Shown piece by piece: positions 49,301-61,700 of a stretch of DNA of 64,000 bases. Position 1 is the stretch's first letter. The number at the start of each line of letters is the position of its first letter. The position numbers and the translations under genes are program-made. The notes beneath the pieces are model-generated. The model worked only from the letters and a program-made list of their open reading frames with translations, was not told the DNA's origin and searched no databases. Source of the stretch: Hofstenia miamia (taxonomy: Eukaryota > Xenacoelomorpha > Acoela > Hofsteniidae); contig CABFPE010000196.1 in assembly GCA_900660155.1 (NCBI GenBank), positions 644,885-708,884 on the forward strand. Direction: 5' to 3'.

Positions 49301-51017
49301 AAGATTTTATATTTACTAGCAGACATTTTAGGCAGAAATTGCAAAGCGAATCAACCGCAAAGCAAATTTATTGAACTTAGTATTCAGAGATGAGCTACTT
49401 AATGAAAACGATCAAATACTTAAAGATGAACGCAAAGTATCAACTTGTAATTTATTTCCAAGTGTGATACTGGACTGCGCAGTAAAAGATGATATCAGAC
49501 ATCAAGCTTCTGAAAGGTATTTAATACAACGAAGTTATCACATTTAGGCTTTTAACACACAACTGCCCAATTTCTCACCCAGTACATGATTTATTTTACT
49601 TTTTATTTATTTCTTTCCCCTTATCGGTTACAATTCTCCACTTGGAAGCATTAGATTTGAAAAATCTTAAGTTTCTTATTAAGCAGTATTTTGTTAGGAG
49701 CATAAATTTAGTTGGTCAAAATATTATGAATATACATTCCTCATCGTCATACAACGAATCATTATGTTTTTGTTTATTTTTTCAAAAATATTACCTTTCA
49801 GTATTTTTCCCTGCTTTCACAAAATCTATAAATAAGTAAAATTTGACATCAAAAATTAAAACAAGATGTTTGGGTCGTATTTTGCTTAACCTTAGTTACT
49901 GTGTTGTTTAATAAAAGTTTAGGGGACATTATGGTTCGTATTACTCTAAAAATAACAAAATGGTTGTTGCCTACATTCAAATTTAGTCGAGCGCACACAT
50001 CAGGGAGATGCTGCCAAAATCAACTTAATTATTTGGTACTTTTGCGTCCAAACTCCTTCCCCAAACTTAACATTAACCCAAACCATAACCCGATAACCCT
50101 AACCCTAAACTAAGCCAACTCACACCTTAGTCCTAAGCCAAGGCATACTTGAATATAGGCCTTGCAGCCAAATTATTAGCAAAATGATCGAAGGCTGATG
50201 ATAGTTTTGATAACATTAAATTCCGGTTTCTCCCAAGAGACGATGCTTGCAAATGCTAGCATCTCATTAGATAAAAGCTCACCCAATGCTTAGTGATTAA
50301 CTTATTAATTCATTACTCTACGTGCGATCAATTATTAATTATTACACACAAGATGAATGCCTAAGAAGTGCTCTGTGGGTTACTGCTGCACCAATTACGA
50401 CAGCAGAAAAGACTCTTCGGCCAAAATATCAGTTTATAGCTTTCCAAAGGATGATGAAACAAGGCAAGAAAGGATTTCTGCTTTACCAAATCGCATAGAA
50501 CGTGTTTTAAAATTAGATGGGCATTTGTGCTAACCATTGGCCTTCTGACTGTAAAACGCAAAAAGTACGAATTATTTGTTGGGGCGGCTCTCAGATGTGT
50601 GCACTGTCTTGTTTTGAGAAATTGCTTGCAACATCGATAACAATGACAAAACATTGTTGTTGATTATTATAAATGTTGTGCGTAATAAAAAGGGAAATGA
50701 ATTAATTTATTGCCCAACATTTCCCTGATGTCTAGGAGAAGTAACGCATAGTTAACGCATGTAAGCTCGCTAATAATTACCACTTTATTTGGTATTGCAA
50801 TATATTACAGTAACGAGTTACATTTGTGAATAACAAATATCTTATATTTAATCAAATATTTTGATTCTAATAGAAAACGTCCTATCATTTTTTCTTTCAA
50901 CACTTATAAAATGTTCTATTTGATGAAGTTATAAGTTGTTTGGAAAACTTATAACATGTTAACTTATGCTTGTTTTAATTACCTAGGGTGAATTTGTTTG
51001 GATGCGTGAATCATTGA
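46344..51017 (+). CDS. Tandem ubiquitin-like domain protein, type B, unit 3 (complete)
   Basis: Exons 46344-46515, 48647-48816, 49332-49516 and 50987-51017 join with phases 1, 0 and 2 and canonical GT/AG borders to give 185 residues. Residues 1-85 form the first ubiquitin-like domain (MRIKIKF start, VENVKYKIQDQ helix, NMKLFCEREGG, then GRSELINHSPLLV and FHLRVCLKAG as the last strand). Residues about 87-165 form the second (VYVRVPDQDEPIEIKITED, DVKAEIAKRINRK helix, LLFRDELLNENDQILKD, SVILDCAVK as last strand). The tail RVNLFGCVNH has no Gly-Gly and no targeting signal, so it is probably a cytosolic or nuclear non-conjugating adaptor-like protein; this is inference. No close named family is recognised. 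Intron 1 contains the RT relic at 46860-47830, intron 2 the MITE at 48922-49155. Confidence 0.8.
46860..47830 (-). mobile_element. Non-LTR RT relic (copy 3 of 3), in type B intron
   Basis: Minus strand 47825-47475 is open and shows RT palm blocks: SYIFERLQYVKVNNHSS, then NNGVPRASFLDPSLSNIYLND (damaged GVPQGSxLGP...INDI) and SIQFAEDTL, where active elements have FADDT. The catalytic pair is AED, i.e. the first aspartate is Glu. The 3' region (47200-46860) is the same family as 28360-28990 and 18010-18500. Dead by substitutions and indels. Confidence 0.7.
48922..49155. mobile_element. MITE with CCCAATAAA inverted ends, unit 3 intron copy
   Basis: Same ends and position as the unit 1 copy, but about 230 bp shorter: GCACATCTTAAAATGGTTTAG here is continuous where unit 1 has about 230 bp between GCACGTCTTAA and TTAAAATGGTTTAG. 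Confidence 0.7.
50062..50112. repeat. Degenerate CCCTAA telomere-like tract, unit 3
   Basis: Counterpart of 31343-31393. Confidence 0.5.
50353..50654 (+). pseudogene. THAP-type zinc-finger sequence, frameshifted, unit 3
   Basis: Same reading as the unit 1 copy (MPKKCSVGYCC..., then a frame change before CANHWPSDC). The frameshift is shared, so the disruption predates the duplication. Differences between copies are few (for example at about 50615-50645), not obviously skewed to silent sites. Confidence 0.6.
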
Positions 51018-52439
51018 TGTTTGGTCAAAACACGGAGCAGAATTATTTAGCTACTTATACAACTGAACTGGTCATAGAATACCTAGGCCGTTTTGATTTC
51101 TTCACAAACTTATCGCATAAGTAATTTCAATAAAATGTCTTTTAAAATGTTAACTACATTGTCTGTATCTACTTGTGAGACTTGAACACCTCTTCTCTAG
51201 ATTGCAAAGGTCGTTGACTGTAATCAAAACTATGATGTACAAAGTATGAGTGTTTCAGATTTGATTCAGATTTGATGTATTTGTTTGAAAGAGAAACAAC
51301 TTAAAAACCTTTTGCAATATAAAGCTACCACGTGCCTTAATTTAATTTTATGATTCTTCAATATATTTTCTTTGTTTTTGTGACTAGCAGGTTAACATTT
51401 GCACGAGTTTAATTTAAATTGTTGCTAGTTTTTCATTTGCTTGGTACACTATACTTAAAAGTACATCACTGATTTGTCTAGTTCCGCATTAGGTATGTGA
51501 CAACAACTATGTTGTATTTTCAAATCATTAACGTAAAAATTCATTAAATGTATGAACATACATAAATACCGCATACTCGAAAGCATTAGATTTTCTAATT
51601 TTATTAATAAATTTATTCAGTAATTTTTCACTAAATAAATTGACAAGGCTTTCAAGGAAAATATATCATCCAGTTTCTAGTAGTGGTATTGTCACAGAGA
51701 CATTATGCAATTATGAATTAATCCTTTAGAAAATGTCTCTCTATTTAAATTTATTAAAAATCGATGAGATTCAAACAGCTTTATTTGCTTGAATCTGTCA
51801 AAATATTTTCAACGTTGTTGTAGTAATTATGTTTCCCACATGGGCCTTTATTCTACCATTTGCTTACTTGCTAAAACGAATTAAATGTTGAAACATGAAT
51901 TTGGTCATAGTCTTGAATTTCTTGGAGACCCTACTAATTTATTTGAAATTTGTCTTAGGAATTAATATTAAGAAGGCTAGGTATATTTTAAAATTCAGTT
52001 TAACAATAGACTTATATTTAGACCCGGGACATCTTCACTAACATATGGCACCATGCAGCCACAACCGGTAGACGCCGATCCATCACCAAACGAAAGCTGC
52101 TGTCGCCGATTTCTTAGGCTGTGTGGCCTTGCTTAGATGCTCATGCCAAAAATTTGACTTATTAGTGTACAATAAATTTAAATAAAATATTAAAGAAATG
52201 ACTTTGATCATAATACAGTTGTGAATTCAAATTGTAATTGTAATGGAACAGAGTCTACTAAATACAGAGCTAGTCTGCAGTGGCAAATCCAGATATATAA
52301 GGTGGGACCGGGGTTTAAATTTAATGATTGCTAACAATGCAATTTTTTGGGCTGATGTCTTACGCTTGTTTGTGGATACCAATCCCCATTTAGACTCTCC
52401 CTAAGATCAACATGACAATTATAAAATATAATCAAATAC

Positions 52440-52990
52440 AAACATTAAATTGAGATTGTGATTAAATACAAAATTTAGTTTCAGGTCCTTGAATAGCACA
52501 ATGCCGTTAATAATGTCAAATTTTTATGCCTAAGCCTAAAATCAAGGCTATTTATATTCAGGCGATCATTCACCATTGTGGTTCGCAAAGAGGTATTTAA
52601 TATTTTCATTGTCAACAAGCACTTTTCAGCGGTAAATGTGATAAGGATAGTAATGGTAATTAGTATCAGTTTATAAATGAGGCTAATGCTTTCCGGAAGT
52701 TTATAAAGAACCTCCAATAGATCATCATTGACAACAGACGAAGATTGGTAGTTGGCAGTGCGGTTTCTTATGCCACAGTTGAACAGACTACATAATCCAT
52801 AGAATTCAAGAAGAACTTCTAATTACACAGAAGAATTTAGTAGTTCAAATACTCCGATCAAAGGCGTATTTGCTTCTACAGAACATTGTTGACAACATCG
52901 CATAGTGGACTGTAAATAAGCATTGACATAGGTCTCCACATACTTGGCTTGTCATCACATGATGATTGCTGTGTAAATCTGAAGACAAAT
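52440..52990 (-). mobile_element. hAT transposase relic (C-terminal dimerisation region)
   Basis: Minus strand 52717-52481 reads LPESISLIYKLILITITI, then TAEKCLLTMKILNTSLRTTM and NDRLNINSLDF. This matches the hAT C-terminal block (usually T..SAERSFSxLKxIKxxLRSTMxxERLxxLAxL). Upstream frames to about 52990 are broken. It lies just outside unit 3. Confidence 0.6.
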
Positions 52991-53322
52991 CTCGGTAAAA
53001 ATAGATGGATTTCCAGCTATTTCAGTGCTGTCTAAATTGCAACGGATTTGAATTTTCATTGAATCAGGTTGTGCTTCCATATAGAAAACATGGTAATAAT
53101 CAAGGCTTGAAATATGATGTTGTCATCTATTCTTACTTTTTGGGAATAACGTGGATACATTGCTACACCGCAGGCAAGAAACAGTAAATACAAAAATTTC
53201 ATTATAGCAACAAAAACGCATGTATTTGATAAATATATAATTAAACAATAAAAACAATTTTTAAAAATATAAAAATACAGTTTATATTTGTAAAATAACC
53301 GACATTGGAGATTACTATGCAT

Positions 53323-53777
53323 CAGACTTGTCAACGAGCCGAGCTTCGAACGAGCCGAGCCGAGCCGAGCCGAGCCAAGCTTGAGCAGAGTATTGGATAT
53401 ACAATGAGCCCAAAACGAGCCGTTTTTAAGCAAACCAAATTTATAGTGCTGCTTGTTAATTTGATTATGCAGATTTTTCTTATTTCTTCATTCAATATTC
53501 CTTACTTTTAATCATATTTTAGAAATGTTTATTAAATAATAGTAAGAGCATCAGAAAAATGTTTATTAAATAATAGTAAGAGCAATAGAAAAATGTCAGA
53601 GAGCACAATATTTTAAAAAAAGTATCAAGCTGAAACGAGCCTCATTGAAGGATTTTATGTGGCGAGCCGAGCCGAACCGAGCCAAGCCGAGCCGAGCCGA
53701 GCCGAACTTACTCAAAATTTAAACGAGCTGAGCCGAGCCGAGCCGAGCTTAGAAAATACGGCTCGTTGAAAAGTCTG
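53323..53777. mobile_element. Non-autonomous hAT element (MITE) with 8-bp target duplication
   Basis: Ends CAGACTTGTCAACGAGCCG and, reversed, CAGACTTTTCAACGAGCCG differ at one base in 19. They are flanked by identical 8-bp CTATGCAT copies (53315-53322 and 53778-53785), the hAT signature. The 455-bp interior holds (GAGCC)n-type runs next to each end (53331-53390, 53663-53758) and a 34-bp tandem duplication (about 53523-53590). No coding capacity. The intact duplication and near-perfect ends suggest recent movement. Confidence 0.85.
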
Positions 53778-53785
53778 CTATGCAT

Positions 53786-55635
53786 TGAGTAGTTTTCTGG
53801 AATCAGATCAAGTTTGAGTCGAATTTGGATGTAATAAGCGCATGTTCATTCACATTTCATTCAAAACAGAAAACAACGTGAAGTGAATGCCATTCAAATT
53901 GGCTGGATAAGTCATTCAATGAATTCCAAATGCATTTTTGTTGGAATGACTTAACTGAAATTCCAAAAATACCACTGCTATATTAAGAGGTTTAAAAGGG
54001 TATTGTTCGGAATAATGATGTTGTGTTGATTTATGGTCTACTATTTTGTCATAATATGCCATGATCTATGTCAGAACTACACTTAATTTCTGGAGTTACG
54101 CTAAATATTGTATGGTAATCGAAAAATCTAATACTTACTCAGATAAAAACATGGGTAGGGTAGGGCAAGGGTTTTGACTTTTGTATTGGGAATAATGGGC
54201 CGAAATTTAAAAAAACTGAATAATGCTTAACAGTGCAAGCAAATCACCCAAATTCATTGAATGCTCTAAAAGTAATTTATAAGCAATGTGGCAAAAATAG
54301 AATTTCACATTTGTAACATATACTCTCCCAAAACTCAATGAATTATAGAATTAACAATAGTAATAATGAATTTTTTCCAGTCAAATTTCCTCCTATTACA
54401 CATTGTGTTGCCACAAACACTATCTAATGCTGATGAAACTGACAGTTCAATCTACAAAATAAGTTTGTTATAGAATATATACATTATAAACCATTGAACA
54501 CTTGACATTCACCTTCTAAAAATTCACTATCAGATTCTGTTGAAGTATTCACTTGATTATTAGCATTTGCGTCAGACTCACCACCTCATTGAGGGAAAAG
54601 CCAGCGTTACTCTAAAGTTTGTGCAAAAATTTCACACAATTGTGTAAGTGGTCACTTTTATCTTTATGGCCATGGGTAGGGTCAAACCAAATCGGTTCGT
54701 GGGTTATAACTTTTGATATGTTCCAAATCTGTTCAACAACGCTACCATTCATTAATAATGAAACATTTAAGTATATTTTTAATACCAAAAGTTGGAAGGC
54801 TCTTGGATTAAAATACTTTTCTATTTATATTAGAAAAAATAATGTGTCTAAGCACGGATTTTTAGAAACTTAGCTGATGACAATTATGTAATGGATTTGA
54901 TCCTGCTATTGATGATTTTGCTGTTATCCTGAATATTTCAGATTCAATGGGTAAATATCAACTCTCAAAGAGAGAGGAACTGATTATAATAAGAGGCAAT
55001 TCACTATTTGAATCAGTCAATTTGAAAGAATTAAAGCATGCTGAACTGTGCTTGATTCGAAGATGCCTTTTAGTAATGAAGGTGGTACTCTCGATATGAT
55101 ATATTTAATTGCAAATCACGGTTAGATCTTTCGAAATTTGTAATGTCTAACATTACATACTTTGGCTTCATTAGTTCAAAAAATGGTGACTTAGAAAAAT
55201 TCTTAAAACAAGTACTAGGTATCTATATTCTAAAAATATCAAGCTGCTGAATTGACTACGAATGAAAATATTAAAATGTTTAGAAATCGTGATTGACTAC
55301 TATTATGAAATCTTTTTACCAAAAAAAAGACAACCTACCTGCCAAGAAATCAGTTCCCGATTGTTGGACTTTTTCTAAATTGCAAACCTACCAATCGCAA
55401 ATTTCTGAAGCAATGTCTCTTTGCTTATCAAGAATACTTGCAGTGTGATATGATTTATTTACGTTCTCATTTGTGTATCTCATGTTTTTATGAGTGATTG
55501 TTGGCATGACTCATTTAATAAAGGCTACAAAACCAACTACTACTTTGTATAACAATATTTTCTATAAATATTTTTCTAGGCAGAATCCAACAATTTGAGG
55601 AAATTCAGCACCTCACACTGTTGAGACTGTAAGTA
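53786..55635. other. Intergenic DNA with possible retroelement debris
   Basis: No gene recognised. Plus-strand frames near 54620-54873 and 54890-55080 (with DDFAVILNISDSMGKYQ) weakly resemble RT debris but lack clear motifs. Confidence 0.3.
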
Positions 55636-55884
55636 TTAACAGACAGAATAAGAGCAGAGTACAGCTAACTGAGTTGAGATGATTATTTTTTTCAACAAAT
55701 ACATCAACGATGAAGTCCTCTTTCGCATAGATTGGATATGAGACCTTAAAGGAAGTTTCTCGCCAATTATGAATCCTAGCACATTCAGATGGGCTACAAA
55801 GAGAATGTATGCAAGGGAATCCGGGAATAGATCTCCTCTGAAACTGATCAGAAAAAACGTTTCGAAAAATGACTTCGAACTCAC
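55636..55884 (-). mobile_element. Non-LTR RT fragment (palm/thumb border)
   Basis: An 82-codon minus-strand frame contains LNVLGFIIGEKLPLRSHIQ and RKRTSSLMYLLKK, the conserved block after the RT catalytic core (xxFLGxxIDxxLxWxxHI...KxxxxxxLLxK). It lies within 100 bp upstream of the PRXL2C-like start codon on the other strand. Confidence 0.6.
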
Positions 55885-55980
55885 TCAGTATAATTGATGT
55901 AAGCTACATCTTTAACATGACATGTAAATAAGATAGTTTGCAAATTATAGTTTTGCACAGTGATCTTTGCCAAAACTGAA

Positions 55981-58661
55981 ATGAGTAATAGCACATCTTT
56001 TGAAGTTTACAACATACATGATTCTAGTTCTGAAGAAGAGGAAGTCTGCTATAGAGATATCTTGTTTCTTATCGAAGGATTACCCGTGTATAATTCTCAT
56101 GGCGAAGTGATCCCTATTGAGCATACCTACAAGAATGGGAAAACTATTCTTATTTTCATTAGAGTAAGTAAACATAATTGAACCAATCTTCTGAAATTAT
56201 GATTTGAAGCATAAAGAATTTAATTTCATTTGCAAATGTATATATATATATATATATAAATTCTATGTTTTTAAGAACATGAATAATTTTAATTACAAAT
56301 GTTCATCATAGCAGGCGGGTAAACTTACCTATACCTGTGCCAATTCAAAATTTTCTAATAGGCCTGAAGAAAAAACTTTTTGAATATGTGGACAAAGCTG
56401 TTTGTAACTTGAAGATAAACTTTGAAGTTTTGGATTAACTACAATCATTGTTTTTTTCACTGGAATTAATAATAATCACAACAAATTTTATCAATATCGT
56501 TGTAATATCATGATAAACTATGAAATTTCGTCAAAGAATGTTTTAGTCATTAATGGAAATCAATGAATTTTTTAAAAGCGATACTCAATAGAAAACTAAA
56601 TCGATTGAAACATTTCTTGCAGCAGTAATTTTGATATACATTTGGGGTTATATAATTATAAAGCTCGACATATACTTGTTGATATGAGAATTCGTTGTAC
56701 AAATATTTTGTAAAATAATTTTCTAATATATTCCATGTATCTAAAAATCAATTCCGCATTGTAGTATAATAAACGCCTTTTGAATCTAGACTCAGAAACG
56801 AAGTTGAGATATTACATTCTGGTTTTGTCAGCTACTCTGAATTATGAATTTGTATTAATAACAATTCTGATGGATTTACTAACTTAGGCAAAACCTATTC
56901 CGTAAATACGATAAAATAAGTTAACCATATACAACTTCTGAAGATTGCCAGCTTTTCTTGATAGATATATTAACTATTTTCTTGAGTGGTCTTAAGTCTC
57001 AGACCGAAAACTTGCTTCCCCCAGAAGAAACTGTTGTTAACTTTTACTGGTCCGGATGCTCATAGGCTTAATAGATCGAGATTGTGCTATGCCATGAATA
57101 TTCCATCATCTCAAGCGTATTCCTCATCGATATTTAATCCTGTATTTTAATGTAACTTATCCTAATATATTTAGCATTTTTTGTGCTTTGCTGCAACAGA
57201 TTACGTTACAGGTAAGTGCATATTCATTTATTGGTGTAAGTTGTAGAACTTGTTGAAAGTGGTAAATTTATCACAATTGGGTCATATTGAAAATATAGTC
57301 AATAGTGATAAAAAAGAATAATGTAATGCATTGCTATTAATAAACAGGTTGTATCAATAAATATATATATTAGAGTGATGACCTTTAACATCAAAGGAAA
57401 AATTTGCAGTTCTTCATCTTGAGAAAATGTGAGAAATAGAAATGCCTCAGATATACGAAAAATTCTCACGCCTTGCAGAAGAGAATTTTTTTGAACGGAG
57501 AAAGTTCACAAGCTCTCGTACGAACTAGCATACATGTTTGTGTAAGGCATTAACTATATTTTGTCTAAATGTTTATATTTCAAATTTTAAGGTGTGGCTG
57601 AATAGTGAGTCAATTCAACATATATCTTAATTCTATTCTATTTTACCTATTCTATCCTGCAGTTTTTTAAAAAATATCTAAGTGCTCAGACCTCATGAAC
57701 TAACATAGATAAACAAAAATAGAGAAGTGCATTTTCATTCACGTATTATTTAAAATTTACCTTATTCACATATGTTATATATTATGACCCAGTCGAAAAA
57801 TCTCTGATTTTGCCTACCTGTGTGAAAGAATAAGTGACTTTTGGAATAACATAGTTTGTAAATTTAAGTGTTAAATTGAAAATCATGTAAATTAAAAAAA
57901 TAATTTTCTGATTAAATATAGTTCTAAAACATACGTTTAAGCACAATCAACTGTGAGACTTAACTGATAAGTTCTTAAAAATCTATTTTACGAAGGTCAT
58001 CATGCTCAATGTTCATAAATAAAACGAATTTGAACGCTTTTTTATTTTGTTCCCTAGTTCATTCCTAATGATTCCGAGTTTGGAAAAATATTTTTCAACT
58101 GTGCAATTTGACATCGACATTGAAAGATGGATTTTTAATATGATGTTGACAGTGGACATGTTTGACCTAATTCTATATTCTTAATATGAAGAAAAATTTT
58201 GAGTTACATTTATCATCAGCATTAATATCTTCTGATGCATTAAGTAATCGTACAAAATGAACAAGTTCTTCTTCTGGTAATTCCATCCAAGTCTTCAGGG
58301 GGATTCACTACGAGATGTCTTGGTTTTCTCAAAGAATCCAAAATTTATAATAAACTGAATTATATGCGGTTATACGCCTTTCCAGCTCACTATCAACTGA
58401 TTCAATCGAGTGTAAAATACTTCCATTCTAAATTTATTGCTAGCAGTTATTATTTTATCTGGTGTCTCACTATCGAAAAGATTCCTTTCCCATATGCGAC
58501 TTATTTGTTCGTGGTAGAGTTTAGTTTTATATTTTGCTTTTTGGCAACTATTCTTATATTTCTCTAAATATGCTGCTAGTTTGTTGGTCCAAATTAGGAT
58601 TATGCAGAAAAATATTGGTTTTGTGTTATTGGTTCATAATTCGTTTTAAAAGTTCAAGCAA

Positions 58662-58704
<43 letters not shown>

Positions 58705-61700
58705 TATATTAGAAGTAATTATACTGAGCTTTTCAATATTCATTTTAAACGCTATGAAAAATATAGACCGGTTATCGATTCTGAAAATCATCATCCAGTA
58801 ACAAATATGTCCGGGGGTAAGTATTTACAATTGACTACACTATTATAATACCAAATTACTGCATGCACACTAGAATAAATTTAATGTTATCATATTTTGT
58901 TGCTTATTTAGTAATTGATGTTTCTTTGTTTGCTTAATGATTGAAGCTTCGCCTATTTTAGGATGTTGGGTTCTTAGTTGTATATAAAAATTTTTTTCTT
59001 TAGCTTGGTGTTCATGCATAAAAATTTCTGATCTTAGATATCCGTTAATATGCTCCTTCCTTCTTGATACCAAACGTCGCTTTGTTTCCCCGAAGTATGA
59101 TTTTTCGCAATCATCACATTTATAATTGTAAACAACTGAGGAAACTAAATTCTTTGGAATGAGATCTTTATTTTAGAATATATCTTTAGTTTTATAAGAT
59201 TAAATAAAGAGTTGTTATTTTCTTCTTTAAACTTTGAATTTGGTTACATACATAAGGAAGCTTTAAATATACAGTGATCTTGGTTTCATCAAGCTTTTAT
59301 ATTTTTATTGTCTTCATTGTTATTGCAAAATAATTTGTGATTAATTTGAGAAGTTGGGGTTGGGGTTAGGGTTATGGTTAGATTTAGTAATTTTTCAATA
59401 AATACATGAAGTATCTAGGTATTTTGATGTTTCTATGAGTTAGGGAAGTGAATCGAAATACCAATTTCACAATTGCACTGAATTTTAGGGATTTCACGAA
59501 ATTCCAAATAACACAATCTTACTAAAACATATATATATATTACACGTGCCAAATTAAAGGTAAACTCATTATATTTGAGTGCATTTCCGGGCCGCTATTT
59601 CTGCAGGACCTCCTGGCAGCTGCCCAAACTGCTTCCCCCATAATCCATGACTGGAGCAAAGTAAGAGTGCGTCATTATGAGCAGTTGAAGAACCTGTAGA
59701 TCTGGCTTGTGGACAGGGCAAGGCAGGATAGGCAAGGATTTTTATTCAGTATTGGAAATGATGGTTCAACATTTTAAAATCTCGGTCTATTACACACGCA
59801 GGTCAATATACAGTTTTAAAACAATGAATCTTGAAATTTTACATGTAAGAGGATCATATTCTCTTCTAATTTTCATTTTCGAATTTTCAATTGTAGTCTG
59901 TAGATTTTCGAAGTTTCTAACATAGGCAACGTTCGTCTAGCAGCCCAAAAAATTGTTTAAATTTTTTGATAAATATCATGAAAATGGTATGAATTGGCTT
60001 CAATGTAAACAGGCCAGGCCGATTTCTCTAGTTGAGCTTGGCCAGACTTGGGTAAAGGCTCATTTTTTGCACCAGGCAGTAACTTTAATCGCAAGCTGCC
60101 ATTTTACCTAGTAAGAATATCTTTGCATAATGAAATTTGCTCTAAAGATATCTTTTGTGAGGACACTTATATTGATAATCTATCCTTTAGAGATGGCATA
60201 CGCCTAGCAAAAATGTTATCTACAATGAATAGCTATGTTGAAATTTAGAGTGCTGATGTGGACACATTAGTGACATGTTATACATTCTTTCTCAAAAATC
60301 ATATTTTGCTGATTAGCAGTATTTACTAAAATAAATTACAAGAAATAGACCTATACGTAATCTATATTAAAGAATTTTTAGTAAATCAGAAACTCATAAT
60401 TCAACTTTTCGATGTTTTTGATAATTTTATTTTTTATTTTTAGAACAGAATATTGAATTCATAGCTAAAATATTCATTGCAAGAATGTCCTGTGAAGAGG
60501 AGGTAAATGAAATGAGATAAGCGCCCTATATAAAGGAAAATATATTTTTTAATTCATTCATCAAATTTGCATATAAATACATTCAAAGAATATGTATGTA
60601 AGAAATAAACATGAATTCTATATTCTAGATTTGGCAAAGATACCTGATTCATATCTTGAAGAAGCAGGTGTTAAAATTGTTGTGATTGGATGTGGCCCGT
60701 TTAAGTTTATACAGGTGAATAACTTGCTTAACACTAACTTTCATTTTCAATTTTTAGGAATTTAGAAAATACACAGGATTCCGACATGAAATCTATACTG
60801 ATCCTGAAAGAGAAATATACAAAGCTCTAAATTTTGTAGAAAGCTTATACTATGGCAAAGGTAAAATCTTTTCAAAATTTTGGTAAAATTTCTACTTACT
60901 TTGGAATGTTGTTGCTATAATCCTTTTATTAGTTCTTCAGTGGATTGCCAACGAGAATTACATTATTTTTAATTCATTATTACAGATGTTCTAGGTTAAT
61001 TATGAAAAGTTTTGTAAAACAGCTACAGCTGTCCTGGGTCAATTATGACAAGTTTTGTAAAAGGGCTTCAATTTGCAGAATAACAATTTTTTCGAAATTT
61101 GTAAAGTAGGAATTATAATACAAGGACCGTTTAAATTTTGAGAGAGCGTGAAGTGATTGAGTAGTATAACACAGAGATGGACATGAACCTCACAAGGCAT
61201 TGCCAAGCTGGTATTAAATAGTTATTAATAAACTTTTGATTAAACCATTAAACACAAATGTGCATTGGGAAAGGCCAAGGATGTCTAGCAATATTTTATT
61301 GCCTTAATTCCTTTTAATATTAATTTAAAGAATTCTGCTTTGCTGACTTCTGCTGCAGATGCTTAAAACTTTAAGCTATAGTAGTAAACATAGTCCTTCT
61401 CTGTAATTACTTCTTTTCTTAAACAAACGCAAGTTTGCTATGTTTGTGTTAGACTTAAAGCTCGATATAAATACACATGTCTTTCATATATATATATATA
61501 TACTCAATCCAATTGCAGAAATTCAATCCAATATCTTCGCCAATACTCTAAAGAATTGTTTTGACTTTTATTAACAATATGATTACTTTAAAAGTGATAT
61601 GCTATTCTCTTAGTTGCGAAACACATAGTAATTGGTATTCACTAATCACATTAATGTTAATATTCACAGTCAGCAATATCAATGGCTTCATACAATTTCT

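Larger units (their letters stand above)
41250..52103. repeat. Tandem segmental duplication, unit 3
   Basis: The most complete copy. It begins inside the gap, equivalent to about 22170 in unit 1, and ends near 52103. The A-to-B interval is a mosaic: about 41954-42227 resembles unit 1, 42640-43345 resembles unit 2 (same 15-bp deletion, CACCAAGGTGTTC variant), and from about 43350 it follows unit 1 again. Confidence 0.85.

Noticed and set aside
53323-53777. GC-rich GAGCC runs as a CpG island or coding exon
   Set aside because: They sit inside a MITE with inverted ends and an 8-bp target duplication.
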